Source: Parapristionchus giblindavisi
Taxonomy: Eukaryota; Nematoda; Chromadorea; Rhabditida; Diplogasteridae
DNA length: 64,000 nucleotides
Direction of reading: 5' to 3'
NCBI GenBank assembly: GCA_943737045.1
Contig: CALSFV010000023.1
Span: forward strand, 1,054,341 to 1,118,340
A model generated the notes under the pieces. That model had not been told where the DNA came from, did not search any database, and saw only the letters and a list, made by a program, of their open reading frames with translations. The translations under genes were made by a program, and so were the position numbers. The first letter of the stretch is position 1, and each line of letters starts with the position of its first letter. Shown here one piece after another: positions 1 through 14,100 of the stretch.

Positions 1-686
1 GGTGTTATGAACCATACTGAACATACATCAATATAGACAATTCTCCATTCATTAGTACGAAGATTGAGAGTGATGAGTGCTATATAATCATGATCAGTCT
101 TCAATCGATCAACTGAGATAAACTTGGGATTGCCCGAGAAGAGTTCAATATTCTTAATTATATTTCATTATTGCTTCAATATATTCATTGAATAATCACG
201 TCTTTTCTAAGTCCACTCATTATATTTGATGTCTAAATAAATAAATAAACTAACTCGTTCATAGATACGAATATCTGCCACATCGGGAGTAGAGAATATA
301 TCTCTGTGTACATTGTAACTACTGAGATGGGCACGAACACGAAGCTAATAATGAAATGTTCATTTATTTTGATTATATTAATTAATTGAAAAGGTTTGAT
401 TTATTGAACGTACAGAGCGTTGAAAATACCTCTAAAATAATAAAATAATAAAAATGCTCACATAGCAAATGTTGTCATGGATCTCGGAATTGCGTATAAT
501 ATCAGAATGATGAGCAAGAGCAATCGAATTTCTGATGATCTAAGAATAACTCCATTATTGAAATGTTTACTTATTCAACTTGCATCATCATCATCATAGC
601 TCGATCGAACGTACAGTTAAATAAATAAATAAAGAGATAGTTGACAAAGGATAAAACACGCTATCTTAGAAAATCGACATAGGTGC
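1..686. other. Non-coding stretch, no gene recognised
   Basis: AT-rich sequence with scattered AAATAAATAAAT runs. I see no exon with splice sites, no transposase frame and no tandem repeat. Confidence 0.5.
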
Positions 687-1952
687 GGTATCGACGAAAA
701 ATGGATTTTTCTGTTTTATGTGTGATAATCACAGGCTCAATGAGTGAAGTTCACTGGTACTTGGAAATTCCTTCCAATTGAAAATTCGCTTCAGGGGATG
801 ACCACACAACGATTTGTCGCCTTTTCCTAAAAGGTTTATTTCGAATCCAATCGATGCGGGAGTGGGCGCAATCGACACCTTAGCTAATACTAAGAAACTA
901 TTGTCAAGGGGAGTTTTTCGATCAACGATCATTTTTTATTTGCTTAATCGCTTCTAAATATCATAACACAGCTTCAGTTTAAAAACCATAATTTTTTAAA
1001 AATACGATTACGGTGAATAAATCATTTTTATAATGAAGTCGTGAATTATGGTGTGGCACCTACAGTATCCCGAATCGGTCAATTTAGAATTTTTGCAGTT
1101 TTAAACATATTTCACCGCGGTTCTTGACATAACTGAGGTATACGACTATTCCTCGTCTTCGGAGTGCACCCGTGCCCAGGTGCTGATGTCGATGAAAATT
1201 GACAATTTTCGTAAATTGATCACTTTTTCGTTGTTTGTGATCCAATATCGATAAAAATTGGATCACTATACCATATTATCATCTATACAAACTTACTAAA
1301 AAAATAAAGAGAAACGGTTGACTGCGAAGAAAGTCATTGTTGAAAAACCAAAATATTGTTGAATATTTGCCAGCACTGTACCGTTCAGGTGCACTCCGAA
1401 CACGAGGAGTAGTCGTATACCTTAGTCATGTCAAGAACAGCGGTAAAATATGTTTAAAACTACCAGATTTCTAAATTGATCGATTCGGGATACTGTAGGT
1501 GCCACACCATAATTCACGACTTCATTATAAAAATGATTTATTCACCGTAATCGTATTTTTTAAAAAATTATGATTTTGTAACTGAAGCTGTGTTATGATA
1601 TTTAGAAGCGATTAAGCAAATAAAAAAACGTAGGGTTGTTGAAGCAAAATAGTGAAAATTAATAAAATGTGAAATTTTTTTCGAAAATTCAAAATTCCAG
1701 CCTTCGTTTGCCGTTGATCGAAAAACTCCCCTTGACAATAGTTTCTTAGAATTAGCTAAGGTGTCGATTGCGCCCACTCCCGCATCGATTGGATTCGAAA
1801 TAAACCTTTTAGGAAAAGGCGCCAAATCGTTGTGTGGTCATCCCCTGAAGCGAATTTTCAATTGGAAGGAATTTCCAAGTACCAATGAACTTCACTCATT
1901 GAGCCTGTAATTATCATACATAAAATAGAAAAATCTATTTTTCATCGATACC
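687..1952. repeat. Foldback element with ~490-580-bp arms
   Basis: Sequence from 687 (GGTATCGACGAAAAATGG) is repeated as its reverse complement up to 1952 (ending TTTTTCATCGATACC). The arms run inward to about 1175 on the left and 1375 on the right with modest divergence and small indels; the right arm holds about 60 extra bases near 1625-1690. A roughly 200-bp unpaired centre remains. Open frames inside are arm shadows. There is no transposase, so it is probably non-autonomous. Confidence 0.85.
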
Positions 1953-1999
1953 AAAAAATATCCGAGTTGTTGAATTCTCTCAGATAGTGTTTTATAAAT

Positions 2000-2990
2000 C
2001 CTTTTTAACTGATAAGACTAAGAAGATATACCGAATGATAGACACAATCAACAGGTCTATTCAGTGGTTCAATATCGAATTGAATTGTCTGACCAAGCTC
2101 GAAGTTCCTAAATTCATATATATTCTTACATTTTTTTCAATATGAAAAATCGATCATCAGCACCTGAACCAGTGATTTTCAGTTTCAGATTACTATTTAC
2201 ATAACAAACTTACCTAGGAAGTACTCCATCGTACATGACCAACTCATGTTTCGTAGTATATACGAGAGCTGATCGTCTAGAGATGGCCATGATCACTCCA
2301 ATCCGTTCCTCCTAAATATTATATACATATTATTTAATGGGAAGGACCATAATTAATACGTGACTGTTCTCTCCCATTGCTTGTCAAGGAAATAAAGAAA
2401 AGAAAGAACGGTACGAATAAACCGATACAGTAGTTCATGTGCAGTATCGTCATAAAATATCCATTCTTTTCCAAACCGTCATAACCTTCGTAATTAAGCT
2501 TCAGGCTACAGATTTTATAGATGAGGTCCCTCGATGCACATTTTCAGATAAAAAATAAGATGAACACAATTCAAATTGTTTGCCCCAGCTGTAGATTTTC
2601 TCACCAGGTTGCACAAATTGTTCATCTACAAAATTAATTTCGAGCTGTCTTGCAGCTAGAAGCCCTAAAAAATCTCGCCGACCTGTGTACTACCACAGTT
2701 AGTATGACTATTTAGAAAAATCGCTCGGCCGAGTCTTAACAAGTGTTTATCCACAATTTAAACAGAAAAGGTGTATCGAGGGATTGGCGCAAAATGTGTA
2801 TCATTTCTAGTTAAGTCATCTATATCCTGCAGAAATCTGTATTCCGTAGGATGAAAACGAAGGTATGAAGTTTAGTAAAAGATGAATACTGCATATTAAC
2901 GGTATCTCACCCAATCCTCATTCATTGAAAAGAAATAGTTGAACGTTGTATTACATAAGGTGAAAAGGTGAAGAGCAATTCTTGGGCTTA
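2000..2990. other. Non-coding stretch, no gene recognised
   Basis: No convincing exon on either strand. The sequence is AT-rich with no clear tandem or inverted repeat above short stems. Confidence 0.45.
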
Positions 2991-3358
2991 TACAGTACTG
3001 GCCAAAAGTATGTAACATTTGGTTTTTTCGCCATAACATTTTCAAACTCAACCGATCGAGTCCAGATTTCCAGGGATAATTTTGAGAGTGTTTTCACGTG
3101 TTTTACACAACAAATTAGCCTGGGTGATCCCTTACGGCGAAATTTATTTAGAATTTATCAAAAGTCACAAAAGTGAGATTTTCGTTTTCTTCGATTTCGT
3201 CTTAATTTTTTCACTAATTTTGCTAGCAATGTGTTGTATCGAGTTTAAGGCATGTCACGGATTCGTGGAAGCAAGAATCTACCGAGATCCGAGCGAGAAT
3301 CCATTCGTCGTGGACGGGAGATGGGACTGCTAATGGCACTCTGTCACAGCAGTTCCGA

Positions 3359-3953
3359 GTGACTGTTTCGACTATCCTGAAGGTCATCAAAACTTCAATC
3401 CGTGCTCAAACAATGAAGAAGGTTAATGTACGACCTCGCAAGCCGACCACGACATCGGATCGTCTGATTACATGCATCTCGAAGGAGAAACTGATGCTCA
3501 CTACAATGGGCATCAAGCGAGCCTTAGCGGAGATTCGCTAATTTGAGGTGGCTAAGGTTTCTAAACATGGCTGAAAAGATGTTTGAGGTGTCCGTGAACA
3601 ATGTACAACATCGTCTTCGTGCGTCGGGTCTGTTCGAACGTCGACATATCAAGAAACCGCTGATGTCCGAAAAGAATCACAAAGCATGGATCACATGGGC
3701 AAAAGAGCACTGGTATTGGACCCCCTAACAGTAGAATTAGGTCGTATTCTCAGACGAAAGCTAGTTTTTGATGACTGCTAAGGTGGGAATATATCATGTT
3801 CGTCGTCCGGTTGACACTAGATTGGATGTGAAGTACCAACGGACCACCGTGAAGCATGGAGGAGGATCGTGGATGTTGTGGGGTTGTTTCTCTGAAGATG
3901 GGGTTGGTCCCCTGGTTCATGTGAAGAGAATTATGAAGAAGGCCATATTTTAG
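3359..3953 (+). pseudogene. Tc1 transposase remnant (N-terminal and central parts)
   Basis: Broken frames give Tc1 transposase motifs in order: VSTILKVIKTSIRAQ and NVRPRKPTTTSDR (helix-turn-helix region and GRPR-like linker), VQHRLRASGLFERRH, KKPLMSEKNHKAWITWAKEH, and TVKHGGGSWMLWGCFSEDG, which resembles the GGGSVMVWGCF block of Tc1/mariner DDE enzymes. Frameshifts and stops separate the segments, and the C-terminal DDE part is absent. It is a decayed DNA transposase. Confidence 0.85.
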
Positions 3954-4015
3954 AGACACATTTCCTTCCTTCAAACTTGGTTTAAGGCAAGTTTAGAAGC
4001 TTAAGGCATCTCAAT

Positions 4016-4477
4016 TTAGGGAAATTCCGCTAGGGCTCGCTTAATGTCCATTGTAGTTGGCATCCATTTCTCCTTCGAGATGCAGGTAATCAGACCATCA
4101 GATGTCGTGGTCGTCTTGCGAGGTCGTACATTAGCCTTCTTCATTGTTTGAGCACGGATTGAAGTTTTTATGACCTTCAGGATAGTCGAAACAGTCACTC
4201 TAAACTGCTGTGACAGAGTGCCAGTGGTAGTCCCATCTCCCGTCCACGACGAATGGATTCTCGCTCGGATCTCGGTAGATTCTTGCTTCCAAGAATCCGT
4301 GACATGCCTTAAAATCGATACAACACACATTGCTAGCAAAATTAGTGAAAAAATTAAGACGAAATCGAAGAAAACGAAAATCTCACTTTTGTGACTTTTG
4401 ATAACTTCTAAATAAATTTCACCGTAAGGGATCACCCAGGCTAATTTGTTGTGTAAAACACGTGAAAACACTCTCAA
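4016..4477 (-). pseudogene. Inverted second copy of Tc1 transposase N-terminal region
   Basis: On the minus strand a 153-codon open frame contains TVSTILKVIKTSIRAQ, NVRPRKTTTTSDGL and KRALAEF. It is the same N-terminal transposase region as at 3359-3540 but in opposite orientation. It forms the right arm of the palindromic Tc1 derivative and ends where the central transposase should begin. Confidence 0.85.
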
Positions 4478-4890
4478 AATTATCCCTGAAAATCTGGACT
4501 CGATCGGTTGAGTTTGAAGAAAGTTATGACGAAAAAACCAAATGTTACATACTTTTGGCCAGAACTGTATGTACCCAGAATTTGCACCATTTCTACTACG
4601 TTCAACCTTCCCCGATATCTATCCGTACATTATGCAACACTGTAGACAGTAAAAAAGATTAAAAAGAACCAAGTCGAAACTTACAACACGACGTCGCTCA
4701 CGATCCCTGGAAAGAATATAAACCATTATCGACAATGGATGTCGGATCTATGGAAGACTCACAAGGAAAGTACCAAACTAGAGATTCAGAAATCGACCCA
4801 TACGCGCCAGTTTTGATAGGTTCTTATAGAAACTACGTGTTAATAGTAAATCATCCAACTATTACGTCTATATTATTTGTAATAGTTACA

Positions 4891-5090
4891 TAGATCGAAA
4901 AGTATGTTACAAAGCACCAAGCCTGACCGCATTTTGGGCCAAAATTTCCCAAAAAATCGTAATACCTGACCGCATTTTGAGCCAAATTTTCACAAAAATC
5001 GAAAAACCTGACCGCATTTTGAGCCAAATTTGCCAAAAATCGAAAAACCTGACCGCATTTTGAAAACCGATAACCTAGCTATTCGACCTA
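4891..5090. repeat. Small TIR element with internal 41-43-bp repeats
   Basis: Ends are inverted: TAGATCGAAAAGTATGTTAC at the left and CTAGCTATTCGACCTA at the right, each abutting TA. Inside, CCTGACCGCATTTTG recurs at 4922, 4965, 5007 and 5048. A related copy lies at 14474-14672. It looks like a MITE with tandem internal repeats. Confidence 0.7.
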
Positions 5091-5170
5091 TGAATAGTTA
5101 ACACGTTTATTGTTACAAAATCCCAAGTCTTCATGTTTTATTCTAATATTAGTTATTATTATATTAAAAC

Positions 5171-8100
5171 TCACGATACATTACTACTAGCCAATTTGTT
5201 ATAGCTGATATCACCACCAAATAATGGACGATCGTGATGAGGAGGAGGATCATTACGACGAAAACCTAATCAATATACTATAAATTATCATAAATTAATT
5301 TGATAACCCCCGAACTATCGTATCGTTAACGTGAAAAATTGAAGACTACTATTGTCGATATACTTAAAACTGCCGCTAGCGGCAATACCCCCCGATCTTT
5401 GGCACCCGACCTCCCGATTTTCCGAAAAAAAAATCATGCAAAATGACGTATAAATGCTCCATTTTTTGCTTCCGATCCCCCGATATTCATTTTCAGCGGC
5501 AATGCCCGCCCACGTATGATTGAATCTCTTACCTCCACGTCCTCTTCCATTATAATTAGATGATGATGATTGTCGATCTCTATCATCATTGTAGTTTGAT
5601 CTCTTATTGAATGAATCTACAATGATTCATCATCAATACAATATGACCTAATTTAGATTAACTAATATGTTGCAACACCTATACCATCATCAACTGTTTA
5701 CTGATAATGCACAGTAATATATTATGATATAACAAGCTTACGGATAGATTTAACATGTAAATCTAGCTAATTTTAACAATAAACGACATTTGAATAGTGT
5801 ATGACTATTACATTGATCAATCTTATATCAAATAAATAGTCATATCCTAACCATTAGATCCGAATGCTCCTCCTCCAGTAACCATTCTTTGTCCATCTCT
5901 ATCAGATATTTTATCCCTATATCTTCCTCCTCCTCTCTCACTGCCGGAATTCGGACTATATCCTCCATCTTTGTTGCCTATAATCAGAGGAATTCACACT
6001 ATCCAATATCTTTTTTTCTTTCCTACGATATTTATAATAATGATTGATAATCAAGAAAATATATTAATTGATTGATGATGATCTCATAATGAAGGTTTCC
6101 TCCTTCTCATATAAGCTATAACTTAATTAATTACAATGATAAGGAGGTTGTCCAGGGGGAGGAGTACCAATTCTATTAGGGTCCACGAAATGGGAAGGCG
6201 GAGGTGGACGAATATGTCTGAATTTAAATTTATTAATTGATTAAAATAAAATAATGTAAATGTAAAGAGGTTATTGAGGTTAATGATAGACAAAATTGAA
6301 TAAGATCATTATCTAAGACTCGTTTCATACAGCGGATATATTAGCAGGAAGAAGAGGAAAAGTGAATAAATTCTCTATGTGCGTAAATACTCACGGTTTC
6401 GCATATGGTCCATTGACATAGTTGAGGTCGGGTGGAGGAGATAGCCGGACATTCTAAAGTGTTACAAAATATTATGGCATGAATGTTGAAATTATACAAC
6501 TTTTCATGCAAACGTCATAATTTAAGGCTCGTTATCAAAAGATCAAATAGATAGCATCTTTGGAAAAAGTAACTGATATTTCAATTCAAACTGATATTTA
6601 AAAATGTATCGTACATTAACATTATCTTCCTCATCACTGTCATCATCCTCGAGTGCTTCATCTGAAATCATTCAATATTCCATGAATAAATAATATATTA
6701 ATCATATAATAATAGTAAATATGACACTATATGCCAGTAAGCTCAAGTAATTGCAGATATATAACACAGGATGCTTGCTTTAATTATTAATTTAAACAAA
6801 TGTTCACGTATTATTGTTATAATTATTATTATTAAAGGAAATATAAACGTACACATATCCGAGATTTGGGCAATCTCTTCGTTCTGTAATAAATAATATA
6901 TAGACATCTTTCAGATAAGGTTTCATTAAAGTGAAGGTTCAATTATTAGGTTTCAATAAGGTTAAATGAAGCCGAAATTTAATCAATTTAAGTTCATTTA
7001 TTTCTCAAACACCCTATCGAAGTGCTTACTAAACTTAGCGATGCAAACTATTTAAAAATAAATATATAAAACATGATTAAAACGGAAGCGAAATGGAGGG
7101 AATTTATGCAACACCTATAAGAAGGCGGCACATCACAAAGTTTTTTTCTTTTAGTGGCATACTGTACTCGAAATTGACTCACAATGTGTCAGATTTTATA
7201 TTTAAGTCAAGTTATTTATTTAAAATTGAATTATATATTTAAAAAAGTAAATGATGAACTATACTGTTTTTAAGAATAAACACCATTCATCCCCATACAT
7301 ATCCTATAGACTTCTTCGACCCTAAACACAACCATACATAAAAGACGTACTGGCAGTAAAGATGATGGAGTCTCAAGAGGAGGAACATGAGCGGATACTT
7401 CTTCTTCTTCTTCTCCAATTAATTTACCGAATCCATCATCATATCCCATAACATCAGCTATCATGAGATTACATTTGGGTTCGTTCTTCGAACAGATATC
7501 CCTGTTGTGAGCGACCACGACGTGCACACTGTAACCAGAGATTAAGCATACGGCAATTATACACTGCAAATTGTCAGAATCAAAAATGTATGATTCCCAT
7601 TCATCCCCCCCCCTACAATCTATATGTGATAAATATAATCTAATCTACTTTTCTCAGGATCACGTAAATAAAGGTTTAATGGATTCTGGCTAATCTCACA
7701 AGTTAAAAATAACCCTAATGATCGACCTGATTAATCTATTAAGAGGCATGTTCCGTAAGACTCGATCATATTCGACCACCCCCGGACACGTGCGCTAGCA
7801 ATGGTAACTGGGGGTCCATACTTGGGTGTTAGGAGTGTCACCGCCCTTATTACACAAAACAGCAGAAATTTCCTGTTTGTGCCCTCAGGCTATTAGAAAA
7901 ATTAATTTAAGTGCAAAAACGTTTAAAAATCATAATTTCTCAAATTGTTAAGAAGAAGTCTAAATATCATTTGCGATGCGTCTAGGGTGCACAGACTTTG
8001 CTTATTCACTATTAGCATCGTATGTGCGTTGATTCCTAAACCTCTTTTTTTTTGGTTTTTTTCGGACAAATTATCGCTTGTTGTAGATTGCTGCAAAGAT

Positions 8101-11100
8101 TTCCGACCAGGCATTGTAGCCTAAGCTATTCTGCATTGATTTCACTTACAAGGAGTCTCTTACGTCTTAAGTCGGCGAAAAGTAACGATTAATAGCTTAT
8201 TAGAAAGCCCTTTCTCTATAGAGTAAGAATGTGTGTTTAAAAAATCCTGCGGGGCTCTGTGCACGGAGTTAAAAAAATCCAAAGTTTGAGCAATTTCTGA
8301 CTTGAAATTCCCGTCTAATGGCCGTGAAATTGTCCTGCAATGATGGGGTAGTTCTGCGCGCTACCTCTTCGAGCTAGTGGTGGCGCAGTGGCAAAGATGT
8401 CGCTTACAGTTTTTGCGCAGCGTGTTCGATCCCCGCCGAAGCCACTTCTTTTGCACGATTTTTACACTCGACTTTTTATGATTTTTTTTGAATTACCTAA
8501 TCTACATGACTGACAGCCGTGAATCTAATTTGTAATACAATATGTCAGTGATCATGGTGAGCTATAGAGAGAGAGTCAAGTAAACGTCATACATAATTCT
8601 GATACAACGAAGTTATAATTTGCCTATTTTTAAACAGTTTTATTTCAAAATATTTATTTGTTTTATTGTTATCTAACATCAGTATATTATTAAATAACAG
8701 AGAATTCATTTATTTAAAAGCGAAATACGACAACCTATGGAAATTAGTGTAGCGAACATTTTTCATGAGTACTCTCCCCACTGGCCATATAGTGCAGGTA
8801 TTCATGAATGGACCTTTCTCTGTGAGTGCGTCCAAAACTTCTACTCTACAGGAGAGAGAGAGGGAGAGAGAGATCAGCTGCCAAGGGGAATGAATAATAG
8901 CAAGACTCGCAGGTCAATCTTTATAGGCCAAACCAATGCAGACAACAACCTTTCTCGTACTCCGTTTCCGAGTGAATTTCCAACTTTTATTCTATTTTTT
9001 ACAGTAGTTATTCACTTCTTCCGTGCGTCTAACCTAACCCAAGTTTGTCAGATATAGCGTAATAACTCACGAAATCTCGTTTACTTGTCTCTCTCTCGGT
9101 AGCTCGCCATGATCACTGACATATTTTATTACAAATTAGATGCACGGTTGTCAGTCATGTAGATTAGATAATTCAAAAAAATCATAAAAAGTCGGGTGTA
9201 AAAATCGTGCAAAAGAAGTGGCTTCGGCGGGGATCGAACCCGCTGCGCAAAAACTGTAAGCGACATCTTTGCCACTGCGCCACCACTAGCTCGAAGAGGT
9301 AGCGCGCAGAACTACCCCATCATTGCAGGACAATTTCACGGCCATTAGACGGGAATTTCAAGTCAGAAATTGCTCAAACTTTGGATTTTTTTAACTCCGT
9401 GCACAGAGCCCCGCAGGATTTTTTAAACACACATTCGTACTCTATAGAGAAAGGGCTTTCTAATAAGCTATTAATCGTTACTTTTCGCCGACTTAAGACG
9501 TAAGAGACTCCTTGTTAAAATCGGGTTCTTCCCGTTAAACCATCTTGCTGAAATTTTCGCTCGAATTTCCGTCATCGATGGTTTTCCCGAACAAATGTAT
9601 TTTCCAAACGATTGGTGCGGAGTTGTGCTCTACACAAAGTTTCGAGGTGAGACCACTAAAATGACACAAGAAGCCCATCACTTGGATCAATTTGAAAAAT
9701 TCGATTTGGTGGTCCGAATGGACCGAAAATTTCAAAATTTCTCAAGTTTGAAATGTTTTCATTTATGCGGCCTATTGTGAAGTACTAATGATATGAATAA
9801 TATTCAGCCAATGCTCAATGGCTAATCTATCCTTTCAACCATTTTTTCGAACACTTTCGTTCTAAATGCGTGCGAAAAATCAGAATTGTGCTTGAATCTG
9901 TTCCCAACTTGTTTTCTGTAACATTCTGTCTTAGTACTATCCAATGTACATAATCAATTTGAAAATCGTTTATTTTCGAAAATTTAAAAAAAATCAATTT
10001 GATTGTCTACTTTCACGGAAAATTTCTAAAATATTGCAGTTTTTCGACTCAAATGCTGCGAGAATGAGCAAATGACAATGACAATGCGAAGTTTCATGAT
10101 GAGCAAACATAGTAGAACTGAAATCCCGGCATTCGGCTCACTTTTGAAAAATCGAATTCCATGACCCCGGGGTCATGTCAAAAAAAAAAGAATTTTCGAA
10201 ACAATCTACAACAAGCGATAATTTGTCCGAAAAAACAAAAATTTTGAGTCAAAAAGTGGTTTAGGAATCAACGCGCATTCGATGATAATAGTGAATTAGC
10301 AAGCCCTGTGCACCCTAGACGCATCGCAAATGATATTTAGACTTCATCTCAACAATTTGAAAAATTATGATTTTTTAACGTTTAAAAAAAATATTTTTTT
10401 AATAGCCTGAGGGCACAAACAGGAAATTTCTGCTGTTTTGTGTAATAAGGGCCGGAGACACTCCTAACACCCAAGTATGGACCCCCAGTCCCCATTGCTA
10501 GCGCACGTGTCCGGGGGTGATCGAGTCTTAACGACATACATTTTTGTTCAAATCACATTTGCAGAACTATAACCTGACCCGTAATTGTGATAAACAGACC
10601 CGATTATAAACTGGCCCGTAAAATTGGTTAATTTTCGCTTATTTTGGCAAAATATGTGGTAAAGTGACCCGTTTTTTATAAGCGCGGTAATTTATAAACT
10701 GATCCGTACCCACAATGTGGGTGCTCGAAAATGTATGCTTAACGACCATCTCTCTTAATTGAGTGATAAGTAACGTACTCTTTAGGTCCATAATCACGGA
10801 TAACCTGCCCATCAACATAGATTAGATGCAGGACCGGGTGCTCAATAGTACCATAGTCTGCAAATATTCATTTTAATTAGTCTTTTATTCATTCATTAAT
10901 TAAAATCATAGGCGGCAGAACTCAGCGAGATTTTTAAGATGAGGGTAAAAAAGGTACGACAAGGCTGCCTTTAAATTACAATTCTTTCAAAGCAAACAAA
11001 GAAAATCAATTTGTGGCATGAAAAGAAAAAAAACAATATATGTTTGCCAGAAACCCAATAAGCACACCTTGGTCAGGCCACTGCATGTACATGGACAGCT

Positions 11101-14100
11101 TGACGACAGTTCTCATCTAAAACAATGAAGAATCAAATCGATAGGTTATGACACATTACTCTTTCTGTCCTTCTTTCACCTATAATATCTACGGAAGCGA
11201 TTGTCAAGCTTCCCTATGGATACTGTATCTAAAGGAGCAGGATAAATCAATGTTTCCCTTTTACTACAACGTAAACATTTCTATTATATGGGAAAAATAT
11301 GAGGGTTTAAGGTGAAGTGAGAAATATAGAGTAATTGTCCAACCATAAGGTATCCTTTATCCGATATCCATGTCTTCTGCTTCGCTTTTCCATCACCCAC
11401 AATTTGATCCACATACAGACGTTCCCGCTTTTTGTCCAACCTGTCACAAATATATCATAGACAATTATTATGTAAATCAGACTTTTTTTTTTGACTAAGA
11501 CTAAACAATCAAAATATCACGCGTGTCGCGCAAGGATCGATACAACTATCGGACAATGAAAAAATTAAAATCTGATATGAATCATTTTTGGATATCCCTC
11601 ACAGTGCCGGAGAAGATAGCGTTTCGATTTTTATCTAAGATCAATTTGGACGAAGATAGACGCCGTTGACTGTCGGAATGTGTGGAAAAGTCGTGACTTT
11701 CACCCGCAATAGCTCGCTTTGGAATTGGAATAGCGAAAATATCACAAAGACATAAATTGTAGAAAATTTTCAGGAGAATCCAACTAACACAAGCAGAAAT
11801 TACAAAATCGATTTTTCACGAACTTCAGGGGCGGGAAGCTGACGTTTGCACCACAAATCGATTAACACTTTTTAATTGGTTCAGATGTTAAATATTTTGT
11901 AGATACATTGAATGATGTATCATTATGGGGGTCGAATCATGGCCGCAATATGAATGTTCCCCAAAAAACGAGTCTGAAATCTCGGACTTAGCCGATTTCT
12001 CGCTCGAGAAATGAAAGGATCACTTTGATCTACCCAGTCGTCTCTCGCTGGTCAATGATTTACCAATTCTTTTATTGTTTTACGTGTTTTCAAGTGTTTT
12101 CAACAGGTTTCCCTGTTTCCTGAATATATTGTTGATTCCTGAATATATTGTTGACTCGAGTATGTGCTTCTTCTCTGTCAATCGACCTTCTCTCCATGAG
12201 AAGGGACCAATGCTCAAGGGAGTCGGTCTGGAGAAGGACTGCGAGTGTACTGTAGTAATATTAGCAATGGTCTTCATTTCAGGATCATCAACGAAATCGA
12301 GGAGGACGAGCACTAGAAAAACTCTTTCGAGCACTGCTTCCACTACGAAGAACACTCGTAAGCGGAGAAGAAACGAGTCGTTTTTGAGGGGGAGGATGAG
12401 GAAGAGGATGAAGACGAATTTAATGAGATAATTACTGATAAGCAGGGTGAGGAGGGTTTTCTTCGGGAGTCTATCGAGGCCGGAAAAATTGTCTACATAT
12501 TAATTCCATCTTTGAATTAGGTTTTAGTTATGATTTTCATTTATTTCTACGTTTTTGTCGAGTTCAATGCACAGAAAGGCCAAGAAATATCATTGATCAG
12601 CGAGAGACGAGTGGGTAGATCAAAGTGACCCTTCCATCTCTCGAGCGAGAAATCGGGTCCGAGATTTCAGACACGTTTTTTGGGGAAAACTCATATTGCG
12701 GCCATGATTCGACCCCCATAATGATACATCATTCGATGTATCTTCAAAATATTTAACATCTGAACCAATAAAAGTGTTAAATCGATTTGTGGTGCAAACG
12801 TCAGCTTCCCGCCCCTGAAGTTCGTGAAAAATCGATTTTGTAATTTCTGCTTGTGTTAGTTGGATTCTCCTGAAAATTTTCTACAATTTATGTCTGTGAT
12901 ATTTTCGCTATTCCCATTCCAAAGCGAGCTATTGCGGGTGAAAGTCACGTCTTTTCCGCACATTCCGACAGTCAACGGCGTCTATCTTCGTCCGAATTGA
13001 TCTTAGACAAAAAATCGAAACGCTATCTTCTCCGGTACTGTCAGGGGCTATCCAAAAATAGTCAATATGATAGGGGTTATATTTTGTCCGGTCACCCCAC
13101 GATTTTGTCTCGATCCTTACACCAAACGCGTGATATCGCAATGCCAAATAATGAATACTCACTGGATACGACATTCTACCCAATCACATATATCATATTC
13201 CTGTGACGTCTTGCTATGACATAGTGTTGGAACGTAAACGGAACCGAGCTTGGGTGAGAATCCCCAATGACCTCAAATAAGCTCATTGCACAGACGCTTC
13301 ACAAATCGCTTGCATGGTAATCTTGACATTACAACCGTGGGATAGTGACGTCATGCTACTCCAGCTCTGTGGATACGGCATTACGAACTATATGTTAAAG
13401 GTAGTGTAACATTAGACAATGAGACTATCTTACTCCCGCACAGAATTTGATGCGGCTATAGATTTCAGAGCCAGTACCACATATAAGATGTAGAGTTTAA
13501 TTATAAAAAACCCATTAGTAAACAACCAGCTGACAAACGATAAACTCCAGCAAAAGCATTGAAACTTTTATAATTCGCGCCACAAAATTTTGAAATATTT
13601 CTGGGCGTTGATTAGATTACGATAATTTACAAAGGTTTCTCTCCCTTTAGCATAGAGTATATAAAAAATAGATAAACAGTTTATTTATAATAATCATGTC
13701 AGTATAATGAAGTTCTAGTTTAATCTTTATTTCTATTATAAATGACTAAATGATGGATACAAATTGAACTTACCGGGTTCGTTCTCACAGGGATTGTATA
13801 TGATCACGAGATGGTAACGGGTAATCTGAAAAAGATCAAAGATCAATCAGGAATGGAGTTCAAATTGACTAATAAACACTAATCTGTGGGGGGTAATATC
13901 CTAAAAATAAGAATCTTTCATATTCTGCGAATATTTCCGTATCCCTCGGACCAAGAATGTTCCGTTATATGGAGCTATAAAAGTAGCAACAACAAAAATG
14001 AAATAATGCTTTTCTCAACAACATTTTCCCAGGACACCGAAAGCGACACAGGTACTGTATAGCATACGTGGGTGGGCATTGCCGATGGAAATGAAAATCG

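Larger units (their letters stand above)
2993..4567. mobile_element. Rearranged Tc1-family element, copy 1
   Basis: Both ends are Tc1-like: TA then CAGTACTGGCCAAAAG at 2991, and CTTTTGGCCAGAACTG then TA at 4569, so the TA target duplication is visible. The left part reads from the terminus through the N-terminal transposase region into the central catalytic region. From about 3970 the element instead runs back as an inverted copy of its own terminus plus N-terminal region. The result is a foldback with roughly 600-bp arms and a roughly 380-bp loop holding the middle of the transposase. It cannot encode an intact enzyme. The copy at 54513-55944 has the same architecture. Confidence 0.9.
7756..10530. 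repeat. 2.8-kb foldback element carrying two tRNA-like modules
   Basis: Ends read TAAGACTCGATCA (7756) and TGATCGAGTCTTA (10530), consistent with a TA target. Outer arms 7758-8110 and 10200-10528 pair. Inner arms 8160-8590 and 9070-9516 pair at high identity and each carries a tRNA-like module. The right side has about 680 extra bases (9520-10200) with no left counterpart. The unpaired centre (8590-9070) has a 106-codon open frame with a GA-repeat and no recognisable domain. The element sits in an intron of the RGG gene. Confidence 0.85.

Noticed and set aside
2980..4590. Outer inverted flanks around Tc1 copy 1 (GTTGAACG...TTCTTGGG)
   Set aside because: Weak similarity of about 40 bp with gaps; it may be chance, so no host MITE is claimed here, unlike at 54.4 kb.
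8737..9057. 106-codon frame in the centre of the 2.8-kb foldback
   Set aside because: It includes a GA microsatellite and shows no recognisable domain; it is not called as a gene.
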